A stretch of 64,000 bases of DNA from positions 124,001 through 188,000 of the forward strand of contig JACQZP010000027.1 of NCBI GenBank assembly GCA_016213825.1, read 5' to 3'. The stretch is from Acetobacterium woodii. GTDB taxonomy: Bacteria; Bacillota; Clostridia; Eubacteriales; Eubacteriaceae. Under the pieces are notes generated by a model. It made no database searches. It saw only the letters and a list, made by a program, of their open reading frames with translations, and was not told where the DNA came from. The translations under genes were made by a program, and so were the position numbers. Positions 34,691-43,265 of this stretch are shown one piece after another (positions within the stretch are counted from its first letter, which is position 1; each line of letters begins with the position of its first letter).

Positions 34691-35680
34691 ATGAATTTGA
34701 GAGAAAACGTTATGGCAGTGTATCGTGGTGAGCAGCCGGATTATTATGGAGATTTGATGGCCGCGGTAGAATTTATTCCCGATCCTTTATTTATTCAGGA
34801 TGCATTGCTTCCTCAGGATGGCAAAGAATATAGGGATTCCTGGGGAACGGTACGGGTTTTCCTACCGGGTGCACCTGGTCCCCATCCGCATATCACCCGG
34901 GACAACGTGGTTATCACGGATATTGAAAAATGGGAGGAACAACTGGTCGTTCCGGATATTGATAATCTGGACTGGACACCGGCCCGGGAAGTGGCGTCCC
35001 AAATTGATCGAAATGAAAAACTAGCCTGTTTCTTTTATCCCGGCGGTCTCTTTGAACGCAGTCATTTTCTGCTGGGCATGGAAGATGCCTTGATGCATTA
35101 TTTGGAATATCCTGACGAAATGAAAGCGTTGCTCCGGGTGATTGCCGATCATAAGATGGCTTACATCCGCAAAGTAGCGGCAGAAACCCAGCCGGATATC
35201 ATCTTTTATCATGACGACTGGGGTACCAAACAAAATTTGTTTTTACCCCCTGGGGTATGGCGGGAGATCATTAAACCGTTGCAGAAAGAAATCGCCGATA
35301 CTATCCATGAATGCGGCATGATCTACATGCATCACGCCGACTGTATTCTCGAACCGATCGTCACCGATCTCGTTGAGATCGGCGTCGACATCTGGCAGGG
35401 GGTCATTGCTCAGAACGATATCGTAAAAATTCAAGCGATCACCGAAGGAAAACTGGCGATGATCGGCGGCATTGACGGCCCAAAAATCGATGTGGAAAAC
35501 ATTACCGAAGAGCAAATTCGGGAAGAAGTACGCCGCGCTGTTGACACCTACTGCCCTGGCGGACGTTTCTATCCGTCGATCCCTAACGGCATCTGCTTCC
35601 GTGAATGGAACAATAACATTTTCATGGATGAGCTGTCAAAATACGGCCGGGAATATGCACAAAAGAACCCAATCGCTTAG
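34691..35680 (+). CDS. Uroporphyrinogen-decarboxylase-family methyltransferase-like protein
   Basis: 329 residues from the ATG at 34691 behind AGAGGAG. The fold is URO-D type, with GGLFERSHFLLGMEDAL, IIFYHDDWGTKQNLFLPP and MYMHHADCILEPIV-like metal-site region ending GGIDGPKID. In acetogens such proteins move methyl groups between corrinoid proteins, O-methyl aromatics and tetrahydrofolate; the Asp/His/Cys cluster fits a Zn-type site. It is alone: no corrinoid protein or activator gene lies beside it. A long A+T-rich leader suggests regulated expression. Confidence 0.82.
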   Translation: MNLRENVMAVYRGEQPDYYGDLMAAVEFIPDPLFIQDALLPQDGKEYRDSWGTVRVFLPGAPGPHPHITRDNVVITDIEKWEEQLVVPDIDNLDWTPAREVASQIDRNEKLACFFYPGGLFERSHFLLGMEDALMHYLEYPDEMKALLRVIADHKMAYIRKVAAETQPDIIFYHDDWGTKQNLFLPPGVWREIIKPLQKEIADTIHECGMIYMHHADCILEPIVTDLVEIGVDIWQGVIAQNDIVKIQAITEGKLAMIGGIDGPKIDVENITEEQIREEVRRAVDTYCPGGRFYPSIPNGICFREWNNNIFMDELSKYGREYAQKNPIA

Positions 35681-35741
35681 TATTAACAGGTGGGGCAGAC
35701 TAAACTAATTAGACCTGGACAATAAAAACCCAGTAAACCGT

Positions 35742-35781
35742 AAAAAAGTTCGGACCGTTAGCTCCCGGTTCGAACTTTTTT
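35742..35781 (+). terminator. Terminator after the URO-D gene
   Basis: AAAAAAGTTCGGACC pairs with GGTTCGAACTTTTTT (one G-T pair) and a 10-base loop, ending in six T. Confidence 0.85.
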
Positions 35782-35843
35782 AGGTATGACATCGAGCTGT
35801 AGATATGCTTTTATGGCACCAATATCCCCAAATTATGCAGAAT

Positions 35844-36041
35844 TTACTGATCTTTTTTAACGGCTAAAACAGCATAAATCGCATCATTAATTTTAGTCTT
35901 CTTTATAGTTCAAAGCCAACTAACGACTAGGTCTTTTTGAGAGCCTCTGAGCCAATCCAAATGGACATTGGCGGTCTTTCGATGATCATAGTCGTCCTGT
36001 TCATATTCCAGACATAATAAGTGATCGTCGGTTTTTAGCAC
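35844..36041 (-). pseudogene. Possible remnant of a small minus-strand gene
   Basis: Read on the minus strand from a GTG at 36041, 43 codons (LKTDDHLLCLEYEQDDYDH, then TANVHLDWL) run to a TGA at 35910; a second piece in a shifted frame (KKTKINDAIYAVLAVKKDQ) ends with TAA at 35844. The amino-acid use looks like coding sequence broken by a frameshift, but I do not recognise the family. It fills most of the gap between the URO-D and MarR genes. Confidence 0.35.
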
Positions 36042-36128
36042 CCCAAATATAGTTGTGAGTGCTGGGGAGGAGTGATCATATAATTCTCCAGGCCGATTAG
36101 GAAAATATGTCCATACTTAATTATTGTA

Positions 36129-36196
36129 AGGTACCTGCAAAATAAGTGTTGACAAAATGATAAGGTACCTGTAAAATAAAAACATAAGGTACCTTA
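36129..36196 (+). promoter_or_regulatory. MarR-operon promoter with three GGTACC operators
   Basis: Promoter TTGACA (36150-36155), 17 bases, TAAAAT (36173-36178). AAGGTACCT palindromic sites occur at 36129-36137, 36163-36171 and 36187-36196 (the last a perfect AAGGTACCTT), that is upstream of the -35, in the spacer, and after the -10. This is a strong autorepression layout. Confidence 0.85.
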
Positions 36197-36231
36197 CTAG
36201 AAACTTGCATAACTGAAAGGAGAAAATTTAT

Positions 36232-36870
36232 ATGGACGAAAATAATGGAGAGAATTACGACTTGACGGAACAATTCACCCGTATTGAATGGTTACTCCAT
36301 CGATACCATCAGCGAAATCATACGCATCATGGACCGATGGGAGATCCTCGGAAAGGGCAAGGCAGAGTGCTGGCTGTTCTTAAGATGAAGCCGGAAATTA
36401 GCCAAAAAGATTTATTGTACCTGCTGGATATGCGACCGCAATCATTGGGTGAGCTTCTTTCCAAGTTGGAAAAGAGCGGTTATATTACCCGTACTCAATC
36501 AGAAACTGATCGCCGAGTTATGAATATTAAGCTCACTAAAGAGGGAACCGAGGCAACTGAGCAGGAGTTCAGCTTTGACAAGCTCTTCGAATGTCTGAAT
36601 GAAGAGGAACAAATAAATTTGAGTGGCTATCTAAATCGGATCATCGAAACGATAGAAGCTCAGCTTGGTGACGAACAAACAGAATTCGATCCGCGGGAAC
36701 ATGGAAGCCATTCGTTTGAAGAGGGCTTTGGTGGATTTCCAGGCGGCGGAGGATTCCCGGGTAGAGGTTTCCCCGGTAGAGATTTCGATCCTCGTTCCAA
36801 AATGGGGCATCGACCCGAAATGAACGGAAGATGGCCGGCTCCACCACCAAACAAATCTGATGAAGATTAA
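36232..36870 (+). CDS. MarR-family regulator with Gly/Phe/Pro-rich tail
   Basis: 212 residues. Residues 1-150 are a MarR winged helix (ISQKDLLYLLDMRPQSLGELLSKLEKSGYITRTQSETDRRVMNIKLT). The last 55 residues are low-complexity and flexible (GGFPGGGGFPGRGFPGRDF, then Pro-rich PAPPPN), unusual for MarR proteins. An early His-rich patch (YHQRNHTHHG) might bind metal. AAAGGAG precedes the ATG. It is in an operon with the MATE pump and should repress it through the GGTACC sites. Confidence 0.9.
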   Translation: MDENNGENYDLTEQFTRIEWLLHRYHQRNHTHHGPMGDPRKGQGRVLAVLKMKPEISQKDLLYLLDMRPQSLGELLSKLEKSGYITRTQSETDRRVMNIKLTKEGTEATEQEFSFDKLFECLNEEEQINLSGYLNRIIETIEAQLGDEQTEFDPREHGSHSFEEGFGGFPGGGGFPGRGFPGRDFDPRSKMGHRPEMNGRWPAPPPNKSDED

Positions 36871-36892
36871 GTAGCATTACCCATTTAACATG

Positions 36893-36937
36893 AAGGCATT
36901 GCCAGGAAACAATGGCATTAAGGCATTGCCTTTATTT
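36893..36937 (+). terminator. Possible attenuator between MarR and MATE genes
   Basis: AAGGCATTGCC occurs at 36893-36903 and 36920-36930, so AAGGCA at the left can pair with TGCCTT at the right; TTATTTTTTAT follows. It may limit read-through into the pump gene. Confidence 0.5.
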
Positions 36938-36983
36938 TTTATGCCAATTTTTAGGACGCGAACTGCGTGAAAGGAGTTTTAAT

Positions 36984-38363
36984 ATGGAACATACAGATCA
37001 GAAATCGCTTTATTACCTGGAGAAAGCACCGGTTTCTAAAGCAATTATGCACATGGTCATTCCCATGATGCTGAGCTTTATTGCAGCAAGTATTTATAAT
37101 ATCACCGATGCCTTTTTTATTGGTAAACTTGATAATACGGCGATGATGGCAGCGGTCACACTGGTATTGCCATTTTCAGTGTTTCTGATGGCACTTGGCA
37201 GTCTATTCGGAGTAGGAGCGGGAACTTATATATCGAGACTTTTGGGTGAGGGGAATGCCGAAGGTGTGAAAAAAGTTTCGGCCGTGAATTTCTGGTCATC
37301 AATGCTCACTGGGGTTATTTTTATGGCAATATGTCTACCATTGCTAGGTCCCCTTTTGCAGATTTTGGGAGCAAGAGGTGACACATTGTTGTATACCAGA
37401 GACTATATCATGATGTTTATCATCGGCGCTCCGGTGGTTATTGCCAATTTTTCACTGGGGGAAAGTGTTCGTGCTGAGGGTGCATCCACTGCCGCCATGA
37501 CTGGAATGTTAGTTGGTATCTTAATCAATATCATTCTCAACCCAATTTTCATTTTTTCTCTGAATATGGGCATTCGGGGATCGGCACTGGCTTCAGTCAT
37601 TGGCAATGTTATTTCGGTTGGATGGTTCATTTATTACCTGCAGCAGAAAAGCACCGTTCAGAGTGTGTCAATTAAGGATTTTAAACCAAGTAAAGAGATC
37701 TATACTAATATTTTTAAAATTGGAATTTCGGCGTTTATGCTTGATGGTTTTATGGTAATTACCTGCTTGCTTTTCAATAATTTTGCCGCTTTTTATGGTG
37801 ATAATGTGATTGCTGGACTTGGTATCTCCCAAAGAATTGTTCAAATTGCAGACTTTATTAGTATGAGCTTTTCAATGGGGGCTGTACCGCTAATTGCCTT
37901 TGCCTATTCGGCAAGGAATTATGAGCGACTTATGGAAATTATCAAAACAACTACACGCTATATGGTAGGGATAACAATGGGGTTGACGGTGATTCTTTTT
38001 GTTCTTAAAGCGCAAGTCATTGGGGTCTTTAGTATTGATACTGAAGTCATTGTAATCGGGCAAATCATTCTTGTAGCACAGCTTTGCTCCACCATTTTTG
38101 CTGGTTTATCGGCACTTTTTACAAGCATCTTTCAAGCGTTTGGAAAAGGTGTGCAGTCGACAGTTATGTCTGTTTTTAGAGGCATTATCTTTATCCCTGT
38201 TTTGATTTTGGGAAATATGTTCTTTGCCGTTAATGGTGTTATTTGGGCTAATACAATTTCTGAGGCATTCACCTGTATCGTAGGGCTGATCCTATTTCTA
38301 AATATCTGGAAAAACTGCTTACGGAAAACGCAATGGGTAACAATAAGCGAAACAACCTTTTAA
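36984..38363 (+). CDS. MATE-family multidrug efflux transporter
   Basis: 459 residues with about twelve hydrophobic segments in two related halves (NITDAFFIGKLDNTAMMAAVTLVLPF; GIGISQRIVQ-like second half). The early YNITDAFFIG motif is typical of DinF/NorM-like MATE pumps driven by Na+ or H+. Start at 36984 after GAAAGGAG. It should export cationic or aromatic compounds under control of the upstream MarR. Confidence 0.92.
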   Translation: MEHTDQKSLYYLEKAPVSKAIMHMVIPMMLSFIAASIYNITDAFFIGKLDNTAMMAAVTLVLPFSVFLMALGSLFGVGAGTYISRLLGEGNAEGVKKVSAVNFWSSMLTGVIFMAICLPLLGPLLQILGARGDTLLYTRDYIMMFIIGAPVVIANFSLGESVRAEGASTAAMTGMLVGILINIILNPIFIFSLNMGIRGSALASVIGNVISVGWFIYYLQQKSTVQSVSIKDFKPSKEIYTNIFKIGISAFMLDGFMVITCLLFNNFAAFYGDNVIAGLGISQRIVQIADFISMSFSMGAVPLIAFAYSARNYERLMEIIKTTTRYMVGITMGLTVILFVLKAQVIGVFSIDTEVIVIGQIILVAQLCSTIFAGLSALFTSIFQAFGKGVQSTVMSVFRGIIFIPVLILGNMFFAVNGVIWANTISEAFTCIVGLILFLNIWKNCLRKTQWVTISETTF

Positions 38364-38448
38364 ACCGAAATCAATCATAATCAGGGACATCGAGCTGAAG
38401 CTGCTGCTATTAAAAAAACGGCCGAACGAGCCATGTCCCAAGTCAAGT

Positions 38449-38487
38449 AAAAAAGGCCGTATTCGCTAGAAAAGCACGGCCTTTTTT
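38449..38487. terminator. Bidirectional terminator between MATE and cupin genes
   Basis: AAAAAAGGCCGT and ACGGCCTTTTTT form a perfect 12-base stem around a 15-base loop; runs of A and T on the two sides serve both strands. Confidence 0.88.
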
Positions 38488-38522
38488 ACTAATTTTGAAA
38501 CATTCACACATTAGCTAGAAAC

Positions 38523-39005
38523 TTATTCCCCTTTATAATAATCCACATTTTCTGATGTTTCAAAAAATGTGTTTGGCTGGCCATTGATGATAAATCCGAC
38601 CTTGCCGGAATGGGGATAAAAAGCAACGTCGGCGGCAGAAGTGGTATCGCAGTCCAGATATACCAGCAGCTCGGATGCGGAAGTGTTGGTAATGCGATGG
38701 GCACCATCTTCCCCGGGCGGAAGTACGATGACATCCCCCTTTTTAACCGCTTTGTCGCCATCAGGCGTTTCTAAATTGCCGTTGCCACTGATGATATAAA
38801 AAACTTCTGTGATTCCGGCATGAAAATGATATGGAAATGCTGATTTTTGGGGCGGGATTTCCATAATCGCCACCGTGCATTGGTTTTCTGATTTTTTAGA
38901 AACGATTAAATGTTTAAAATACTCATAGTTTTGATAGCTTTCGTGTTTTGATGGGGTATCTTCAATATTGGCGATGGTAATTTTTGACTTGCTCAAACAA
39001 CTCAC
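38523..39005 (-). CDS. Cupin-domain protein
   Basis: 160 residues. A single cupin barrel at about residues 50-130 with FPYHFHAGITEVFYIISGNG (metal-binding His/His/Glu set) and PPGEDGAHRITNTS. No signal peptide. May bind a small molecule or act as an isomerase or dioxygenase-like enzyme; nothing nearby narrows this. Confidence 0.85.
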   Translation of the reverse strand: MSCLSKSKITIANIEDTPSKHESYQNYEYFKHLIVSKKSENQCTVAIMEIPPQKSAFPYHFHAGITEVFYIISGNGNLETPDGDKAVKKGDVIVLPPGEDGAHRITNTSASELLVYLDCDTTSAADVAFYPHSGKVGFIINGQPNTFFETSENVDYYKGE

Positions 39006-39120
39006 GCTCCTTTCTTATAAACAATTTAAAATTCAACTTTTGGGAGGTCGGCTGATCAACTAATGATCAGTCTCTTACCCGATTACCGATCATTTTAAAC
39101 TAGCGGTAAATTAGCGTCGG

Positions 39121-39468
39121 TTAACAGGTGCTCTTATTCATACCCGTAAGCAGTTGATTAAAACAAACAATGATGAAAGCGGCAATTAATGAATTGAGAA
39201 AACCGCCCATACTGATATTGGTCACAAAGTGATCGGCAATCATGATCATCCAGGCGTTAACAATAAAACTGAATAGACCCAGGGTGATCAGGTTAAACGG
39301 CAAGGTAATCAACAGCAGAATCGGTTTTAATAATAAATTGACGACCAATAAAACCAACCCCATAATTAGTAGAGCCGGGATGCTGCCGATCTGAATGGTA
39401 TAAAAAACCAGGGACAGCAGATAGATGGTTAAGATGATCGATAAATATTTCATGAATAGTTTTGTCAT
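39121..39468 (-). CDS. YvlD-like small membrane protein (phage-holin-4 superfamily)
   Basis: About 115 residues with four hydrophobic segments (SIILTIYLLSLVFYTI, ALLIMGLVLLVVNLLLKPIL, LITLGLFSFIVNAWMIMIAD, SLIAAFIIVCFNQLL). This family (PF04020-like, YvlD in Bacillus) is not a true phage holin. It is last in the operon with the SHOCT-like and DUF2089 genes, recalling the Bacillus yvlABCD envelope-stress operon. Confidence 0.8.
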   Translation of the reverse strand: MTKLFMKYLSIILTIYLLSLVFYTIQIGSIPALLIMGLVLLVVNLLLKPILLLITLPFNLITLGLFSFIVNAWMIMIADHFVTNISMGGFLNSLIAAFIIVCFNQLLTGMNKSTC

Positions 39469-39489
39469 TTTTACCTCCCAAAACAAAAT

Positions 39490-39804
39490 TTATCTGATCT
39501 TAATTGAAACCTTGACTTTGTCAGTGGTTACATCGATCAGATCGTAGGGCTCATCGTCGTTTAGAGACCGCAGCAGTGTGATGACATCGATAACCAGTGC
39601 TTTCATAGCATGGATGGAAATATGGGAGGATGTATTCGGCGCCGCTGTTTTGGGTACGAAAAAACATCCAATGATCAGAAGGTCCAAAAAACAGTCCAGT
39701 AATTCTTCAAAGATATACAATTGGATGGGAAAGGGAATCTTTATGAACCGTCTGTCCTTAATCTGAAGTCGGATCCATAAGGCGCGAAACCCTTTAATCG
39801 ACAT
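39490..39804 (-). CDS. Hypothetical protein of the YvlB/SHOCT operon
   Basis: 104 residues with a hydrophobic middle (LLDCFLDLLIIGCFF) and charged ends. Overlaps the preceding SHOCT-like gene by 11 bases, so it is translationally coupled. Not recognised on its own; it may be a small membrane partner of the operon. Confidence 0.65.
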   Translation of the reverse strand: MSIKGFRALWIRLQIKDRRFIKIPFPIQLYIFEELLDCFLDLLIIGCFFVPKTAAPNTSSHISIHAMKALVIDVITLLRSLNDDEPYDLIDVTTDKVKVSIKIR

Positions 39805-40231
39805 AGACCCGCACCTTGATCATCGACTGACTGCTTTCATCCCAGGCCTCTACATCAATGATATTCGGGTCGTCGAGAGTACCGCTGATCACTTCTTCGA
39901 TTATTTTGGCAAAATCGATATCGGAAAGATCAATCCCTTTGGACGCCATCTCTCTTCGGGCATCTGGCGGGACCACCGCAGTCATTCGGTCGGCAATTTC
40001 ACCGATGGTCGTTAGTAACCGGATCGGGATATTGACATTAACATTGACAGTATTGTTATCGGAGGTGACTTTTATTTTGAAAAATTTGTAGCTTCGTGCT
40101 GTGGTTGTTTCCACTACCTGAATGGTGGTTGCTTCTTTTGTCATATTCAGCGCATCCAGCAGTTCCATCCCTTCGGCAGCAGTAATCTGACCTTTTTCGA
40201 TCATTTCCAATATCTTTTGTTGCTCATTCAT
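39794..40231 (-). CDS. SHOCT-like/YvlB-N-terminal domain protein
   Basis: 145 residues. The start (QKILEMIEKGQITAAEGMELLDAL) is the short helical SHOCT-like motif found at the N-terminus of YvlB/LiaX proteins; the rest is beta-rich (FKIKVTSDNNTVNVNVNIPI). The long DUF4097 beta-domain of full YvlB is absent. Second gene in the operon after DUF2089. Confidence 0.75.
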   Translation of the reverse strand: MNEQQKILEMIEKGQITAAEGMELLDALNMTKEATTIQVVETTTARSYKFFKIKVTSDNNTVNVNVNIPIRLLTTIGEIADRMTAVVPPDARREMASKGIDLSDIDFAKIIEEVISGTLDDPNIIDVEAWDESSQSMIKVRVYVD

Positions 40232-40250
40232 TGATTAATCTCCCTACTCT

Positions 40251-40640
40251 TTATAAATTTTTAATTAATTCCGTTGCTTCCTTTGAGGTGATTTCGCCGT
40301 TTGATAACTGATCCAGGATTTCATTACGGGCAGCGGTTTTATTTTCATTTTCCTTAATCAGTTCTTTTGATGGCACTTCATAGCCAAGACCTCTGATAAC
40401 AGTATCCAGTTTGCCGCGAACAGTGGGATAAGAGATGCCCAGTTCTTTTTCAACATCCTTGATATTCCCCCGACATTTGATGAATATTTTGACGAATTCG
40501 AGATCTTCATTCGGCAGACGGCAGAATTCACAAGGCTGGAAATTACCTTCAATGGTGGTGCTGCACTTGGGACAGCTGAGTTTAGTTATGGAAAGTTTTT
40601 CATCACATACGGGACATCGGCCCGGCGCTTTGTACTTCAT
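40251..40640 (-). CDS. DUF2089-type zinc-ribbon/HTH regulator
   Basis: About 129 residues. N-terminal zinc-ribbon Cys pairs (CPVCDEKL, CPKC, CEFC), then an HTH-like segment (KDVEKELGISYPTVRGKLDTVI), then a short SHOCT-like tail (LSNGEITSKEATELIKNL) similar to the start of the next protein. First gene of the operon and probably its regulator. Start could also be the ATG at 40652. Confidence 0.85.
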   Translation of the reverse strand: MKYKAPGRCPVCDEKLSITKLSCPKCSTTIEGNFQPCEFCRLPNEDLEFVKIFIKCRGNIKDVEKELGISYPTVRGKLDTVIRGLGYEVPSKELIKENENKTAARNEILDQLSNGEITSKEATELIKNL

Positions 40641-40673
40641 TCGGTTCACCATTTCCTATGCTTATTTGATTAT

Positions 40674-40749
40674 AATATACAATTATTTATTAAATATGTC
40701 AATATAAATATTAATATAATTAATATTTTAATTTAATATATTAATTAAT
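40674..40749 (-). promoter_or_regulatory. Promoter of the DUF2089 operon with an A/T-only upstream block
   Basis: Minus strand: TTGACA (40702-40697), 17 bases, TATATT (40679-40674). From 40701 to 40749 the sequence contains no G or C at all, 49 bases directly upstream of the -35, as expected of a strong UP element or a curved-DNA binding site. Confidence 0.7.
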
Positions 40750-40820
40750 GATAACGATAAAACCTGTGAATTAGATAAATGACTTATTTGATGTTGGTGT
40801 TGCCTAAAAATACCGCCTTG

Positions 40821-40842
40821 TACCACATCGGTTGATGTGGTA
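40821..40842. repeat. Hairpin upstream of the GNAT gene
   Basis: TACCACATC and GATGTGGTA form a perfect 9-base stem with loop GGTT, about 85 bases before the start codon at 40927. Could be an operator or RNA hairpin. Confidence 0.4.
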
Positions 40843-40926
40843 ATCTGGGAATTAAGAAGTGGTTTATTGCGGAATCTACCAGGCGAGTGATCAGCAAACT
40901 CAATAAGGCGAAACTGGAGGGATATT

Positions 40927-41406
40927 ATGGCGTACTTAATACGAGAAATAAAAGAATCTGAAATTCCATTATTGAATGAATTTTTATATGAAGCGATTTT
41001 TATTCCTGAAGGAATCGAAGCACCACCGAAATCAATAATCAATTCACCAGATTTACAGGTCTATGTTTCTGATTTTGGAAAACGGAAAGATGACCGCTGT
41101 TTAGTTGCAGAAATAAATCAACAGATAGTAGGTGCAGTTTGGACGAGAATGATGAATGACTATGGACATATCAATGATAAAACACCGTCATTAGCTATCT
41201 CGCTTTACAAAGCGTATCGGGGATTGGGAATCGGTACCGAGATGATGCGGAAAATGATTTCGACGTTGAAAACCAGCGGATACAAACAGGCATCTCTTGC
41301 AGTTCAAAAAGCGAACTATGCCGCCAAACTGTATCAAAGCGTTGGTTTTGAAATAATTGATGAAAATGAAGTGGAGTACATTATGGTAATTTATTTGCAG
41401 TGTTAA
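40927..41406 (+). CDS. GNAT-family N-acetyltransferase
   Basis: 159 residues. Acetyl-CoA-binding motif KAYRGLGIGTEMMRKM (about residues 96-111) and the later AVQKANYAAKLYQSVGFEII typical of RimI-like enzymes. GGAGGGATATT precedes the ATG. Acceptor unknown. Confidence 0.9.
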   Translation: MAYLIREIKESEIPLLNEFLYEAIFIPEGIEAPPKSIINSPDLQVYVSDFGKRKDDRCLVAEINQQIVGAVWTRMMNDYGHINDKTPSLAISLYKAYRGLGIGTEMMRKMISTLKTSGYKQASLAVQKANYAAKLYQSVGFEIIDENEVEYIMVIYLQC

Positions 41407-41465
41407 AAATCAATTTGTAGAAGAAACGAAAGAAGCAAGCAGTAAAATGTCAAGGAGGAAAAACG

Positions 41466-43118
41466 ATGGCACTAATGACTAAATTGGTTTCGAAAATATT
41501 GGATCTTCCCCCGGCAGAAACGACTAAACTAGAATACCAAATTGATCTGAAGATTCCGATGCCAGATGGGGTAGTATTATTTGCGAATCGAGTTGCTCCG
41601 ATTGGGGGCGAATCGCTTCCGATTATTCTGATCCGAGATCCCTATACGTTCCGCGGCAAGAAGCCTGACATCATCTCAAGATTGATTGCGGAACGCGGTT
41701 ATCAGGTTATTGTCCAGAATTGCCGGGGGCGATGGGGCTCAGAAGGCGAATTTCAGCCTTTCCAGAACGAACGTGAGGATGGTCTGGCTACCCTTGATTG
41801 GATCGCTGACCAGCCATGGTTCAGCGGCTCAGTGGGGATGTTTGGTTTGAGTTATTGGGGCTATGCACAATTGGCGCTAGGATCTGGTGCGCCTGCCTTT
41901 TTAAAGGCGCTGGCCCCGCAAATGTCGGCTTCACGGGTGTATGGGGTGTTTCGGGCACAAGGGTCCATAAGTTTTTTTTGCCTGCTTACCTGGCTTTACC
42001 AGACCTATGTGATAAACGCACTTAACTCTCCGAAGGCCGTGAAGCAGGCAAGGAAACAGCAAAAAAGCGCGTTGCAAAGGGGCTTCTCACACCTGCCAAT
42101 CGGAGAGGCAGACAAAGCGGCACTTAACTTAACAATCCCTTTCTATCAGGAGGCCATTTGTAATGATCAACCAACAGATGCATTCTGGGCGGGGATGGAC
42201 CACAGCAAACAGGTGAAAGACATCGTTGCGCCAGTTCATTTTATTGAGGGTTGGTATGACTTCTTCCTGGCAGACCAACTGGCTGACTATGAATCGCTGC
42301 GAAATGCCGGGAAGGAGCCTTACATGACCATCGGCCCCTGGACACATGCGGCGGCACCCGGATTTAAAGCTGGTCTGAAAGAAAGTCTTCGGTGGTACGA
42401 TGTTCATCTGCGAGGTAACCGAACGGCGCTCAGATCCTTGCCCATTCGTATCTATGTCATGGGCATTAACAAGTGGGCGGACTTCCCATTCTGGCCGCCT
42501 CCATCCACAGAAACGCCATGGTATCTTGAAGCCAGCGGTGAATTGACACAGGAGCCCCCCGAAATTGAGACCGCAGCATCCCAGTATCGGTATGACCCTG
42601 CCGATCCGACGCCAAGCGTTGGTGGCGCAATGATATTTGGCGGTGGACCCAAGAACAACCGGAAGCTCGAGCAACGAAACGATGTTCGCACCTTTACAAG
42701 TCAGCCGATGCAGGAGCCTTTGACCATTATTGGTACGGTTTCTGTGACGCTATATGTCCGATCAACTAACCAATACACAGACTTCTTTGCCCGGCTTTGT
42801 GATGTATCCTCAAACGGCAGGAAATCAACCAACATCTGCGATGGCATTGTCCGGCTTACCCCTGATACAAAGCAGGCAGATAATGACGGTATTCAACAGG
42901 TTACAATTAACCTTCTTGCCACTGCCCACTGTTTCAAGAACGGCCATCGCATCCGTCTTCAGGTATCAAGTGGGGCTCATCCAATGTTCATGCGCAATCT
43001 AGGAACAGAAGAGCCAATTACGACGGGTACGAGGATCCAGTCTGCCGATCAAGAGGTTTTTCATGATCAGATGCATTGCTCAATGATAATGCTTCCTGTT
43101 GCCCCAACACCAAAATAA
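41466..43118 (+). CDS. CocE/NonD-family hydrolase (X-Pro dipeptidyl-peptidase S15 fold)
   Basis: 550 residues. N-terminal alpha/beta hydrolase with nucleophile Ser in MFGLSYWGYAQLAL (about residue 125) and catalytic-His region GPWTHAAAPGF; C-terminal jelly-roll domain (PLTIIGTVSVTLYVRSTNQYTDFFARL). Members cleave esters, amides or X-Pro peptides. AAGGAGG precedes the ATG. It follows the GNAT gene by about 60 bases. Confidence 0.9.
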   Translation: MALMTKLVSKILDLPPAETTKLEYQIDLKIPMPDGVVLFANRVAPIGGESLPIILIRDPYTFRGKKPDIISRLIAERGYQVIVQNCRGRWGSEGEFQPFQNEREDGLATLDWIADQPWFSGSVGMFGLSYWGYAQLALGSGAPAFLKALAPQMSASRVYGVFRAQGSISFFCLLTWLYQTYVINALNSPKAVKQARKQQKSALQRGFSHLPIGEADKAALNLTIPFYQEAICNDQPTDAFWAGMDHSKQVKDIVAPVHFIEGWYDFFLADQLADYESLRNAGKEPYMTIGPWTHAAAPGFKAGLKESLRWYDVHLRGNRTALRSLPIRIYVMGINKWADFPFWPPPSTETPWYLEASGELTQEPPEIETAASQYRYDPADPTPSVGGAMIFGGGPKNNRKLEQRNDVRTFTSQPMQEPLTIIGTVSVTLYVRSTNQYTDFFARLCDVSSNGRKSTNICDGIVRLTPDTKQADNDGIQQVTINLLATAHCFKNGHRIRLQVSSGAHPMFMRNLGTEEPITTGTRIQSADQEVFHDQMHCSMIMLPVAPTPK

Positions 43119-43265
43119 CCGTTTGCCGATGGTATTGCGGAGATAGAGGGCTGTTTCGTTTGTAATTGAGCTGTCAGCGAAGGTAAGCAGCGGACATTTG
43201 AAAGTATCTCATGGCATTGATAATACCCGGGAACCATTAGCCTACTAATGAAATAGCGGATCTGG

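Noticed and set aside
39052-39070. CTGATCA-N5-TGATCAG as a terminator
   Set aside because: The stem is short and neither side has a T run; it may be an operator but nothing supports it.
39121-39468. Prophage holin
   Set aside because: The family name is misleading; gene context is a YvlD-type envelope operon and no other phage gene is near.
40821-40842. T-box-like or riboswitch element before the GNAT gene
   Set aside because: Only a simple hairpin is visible; the T-box core sequence and specifier stem are absent.
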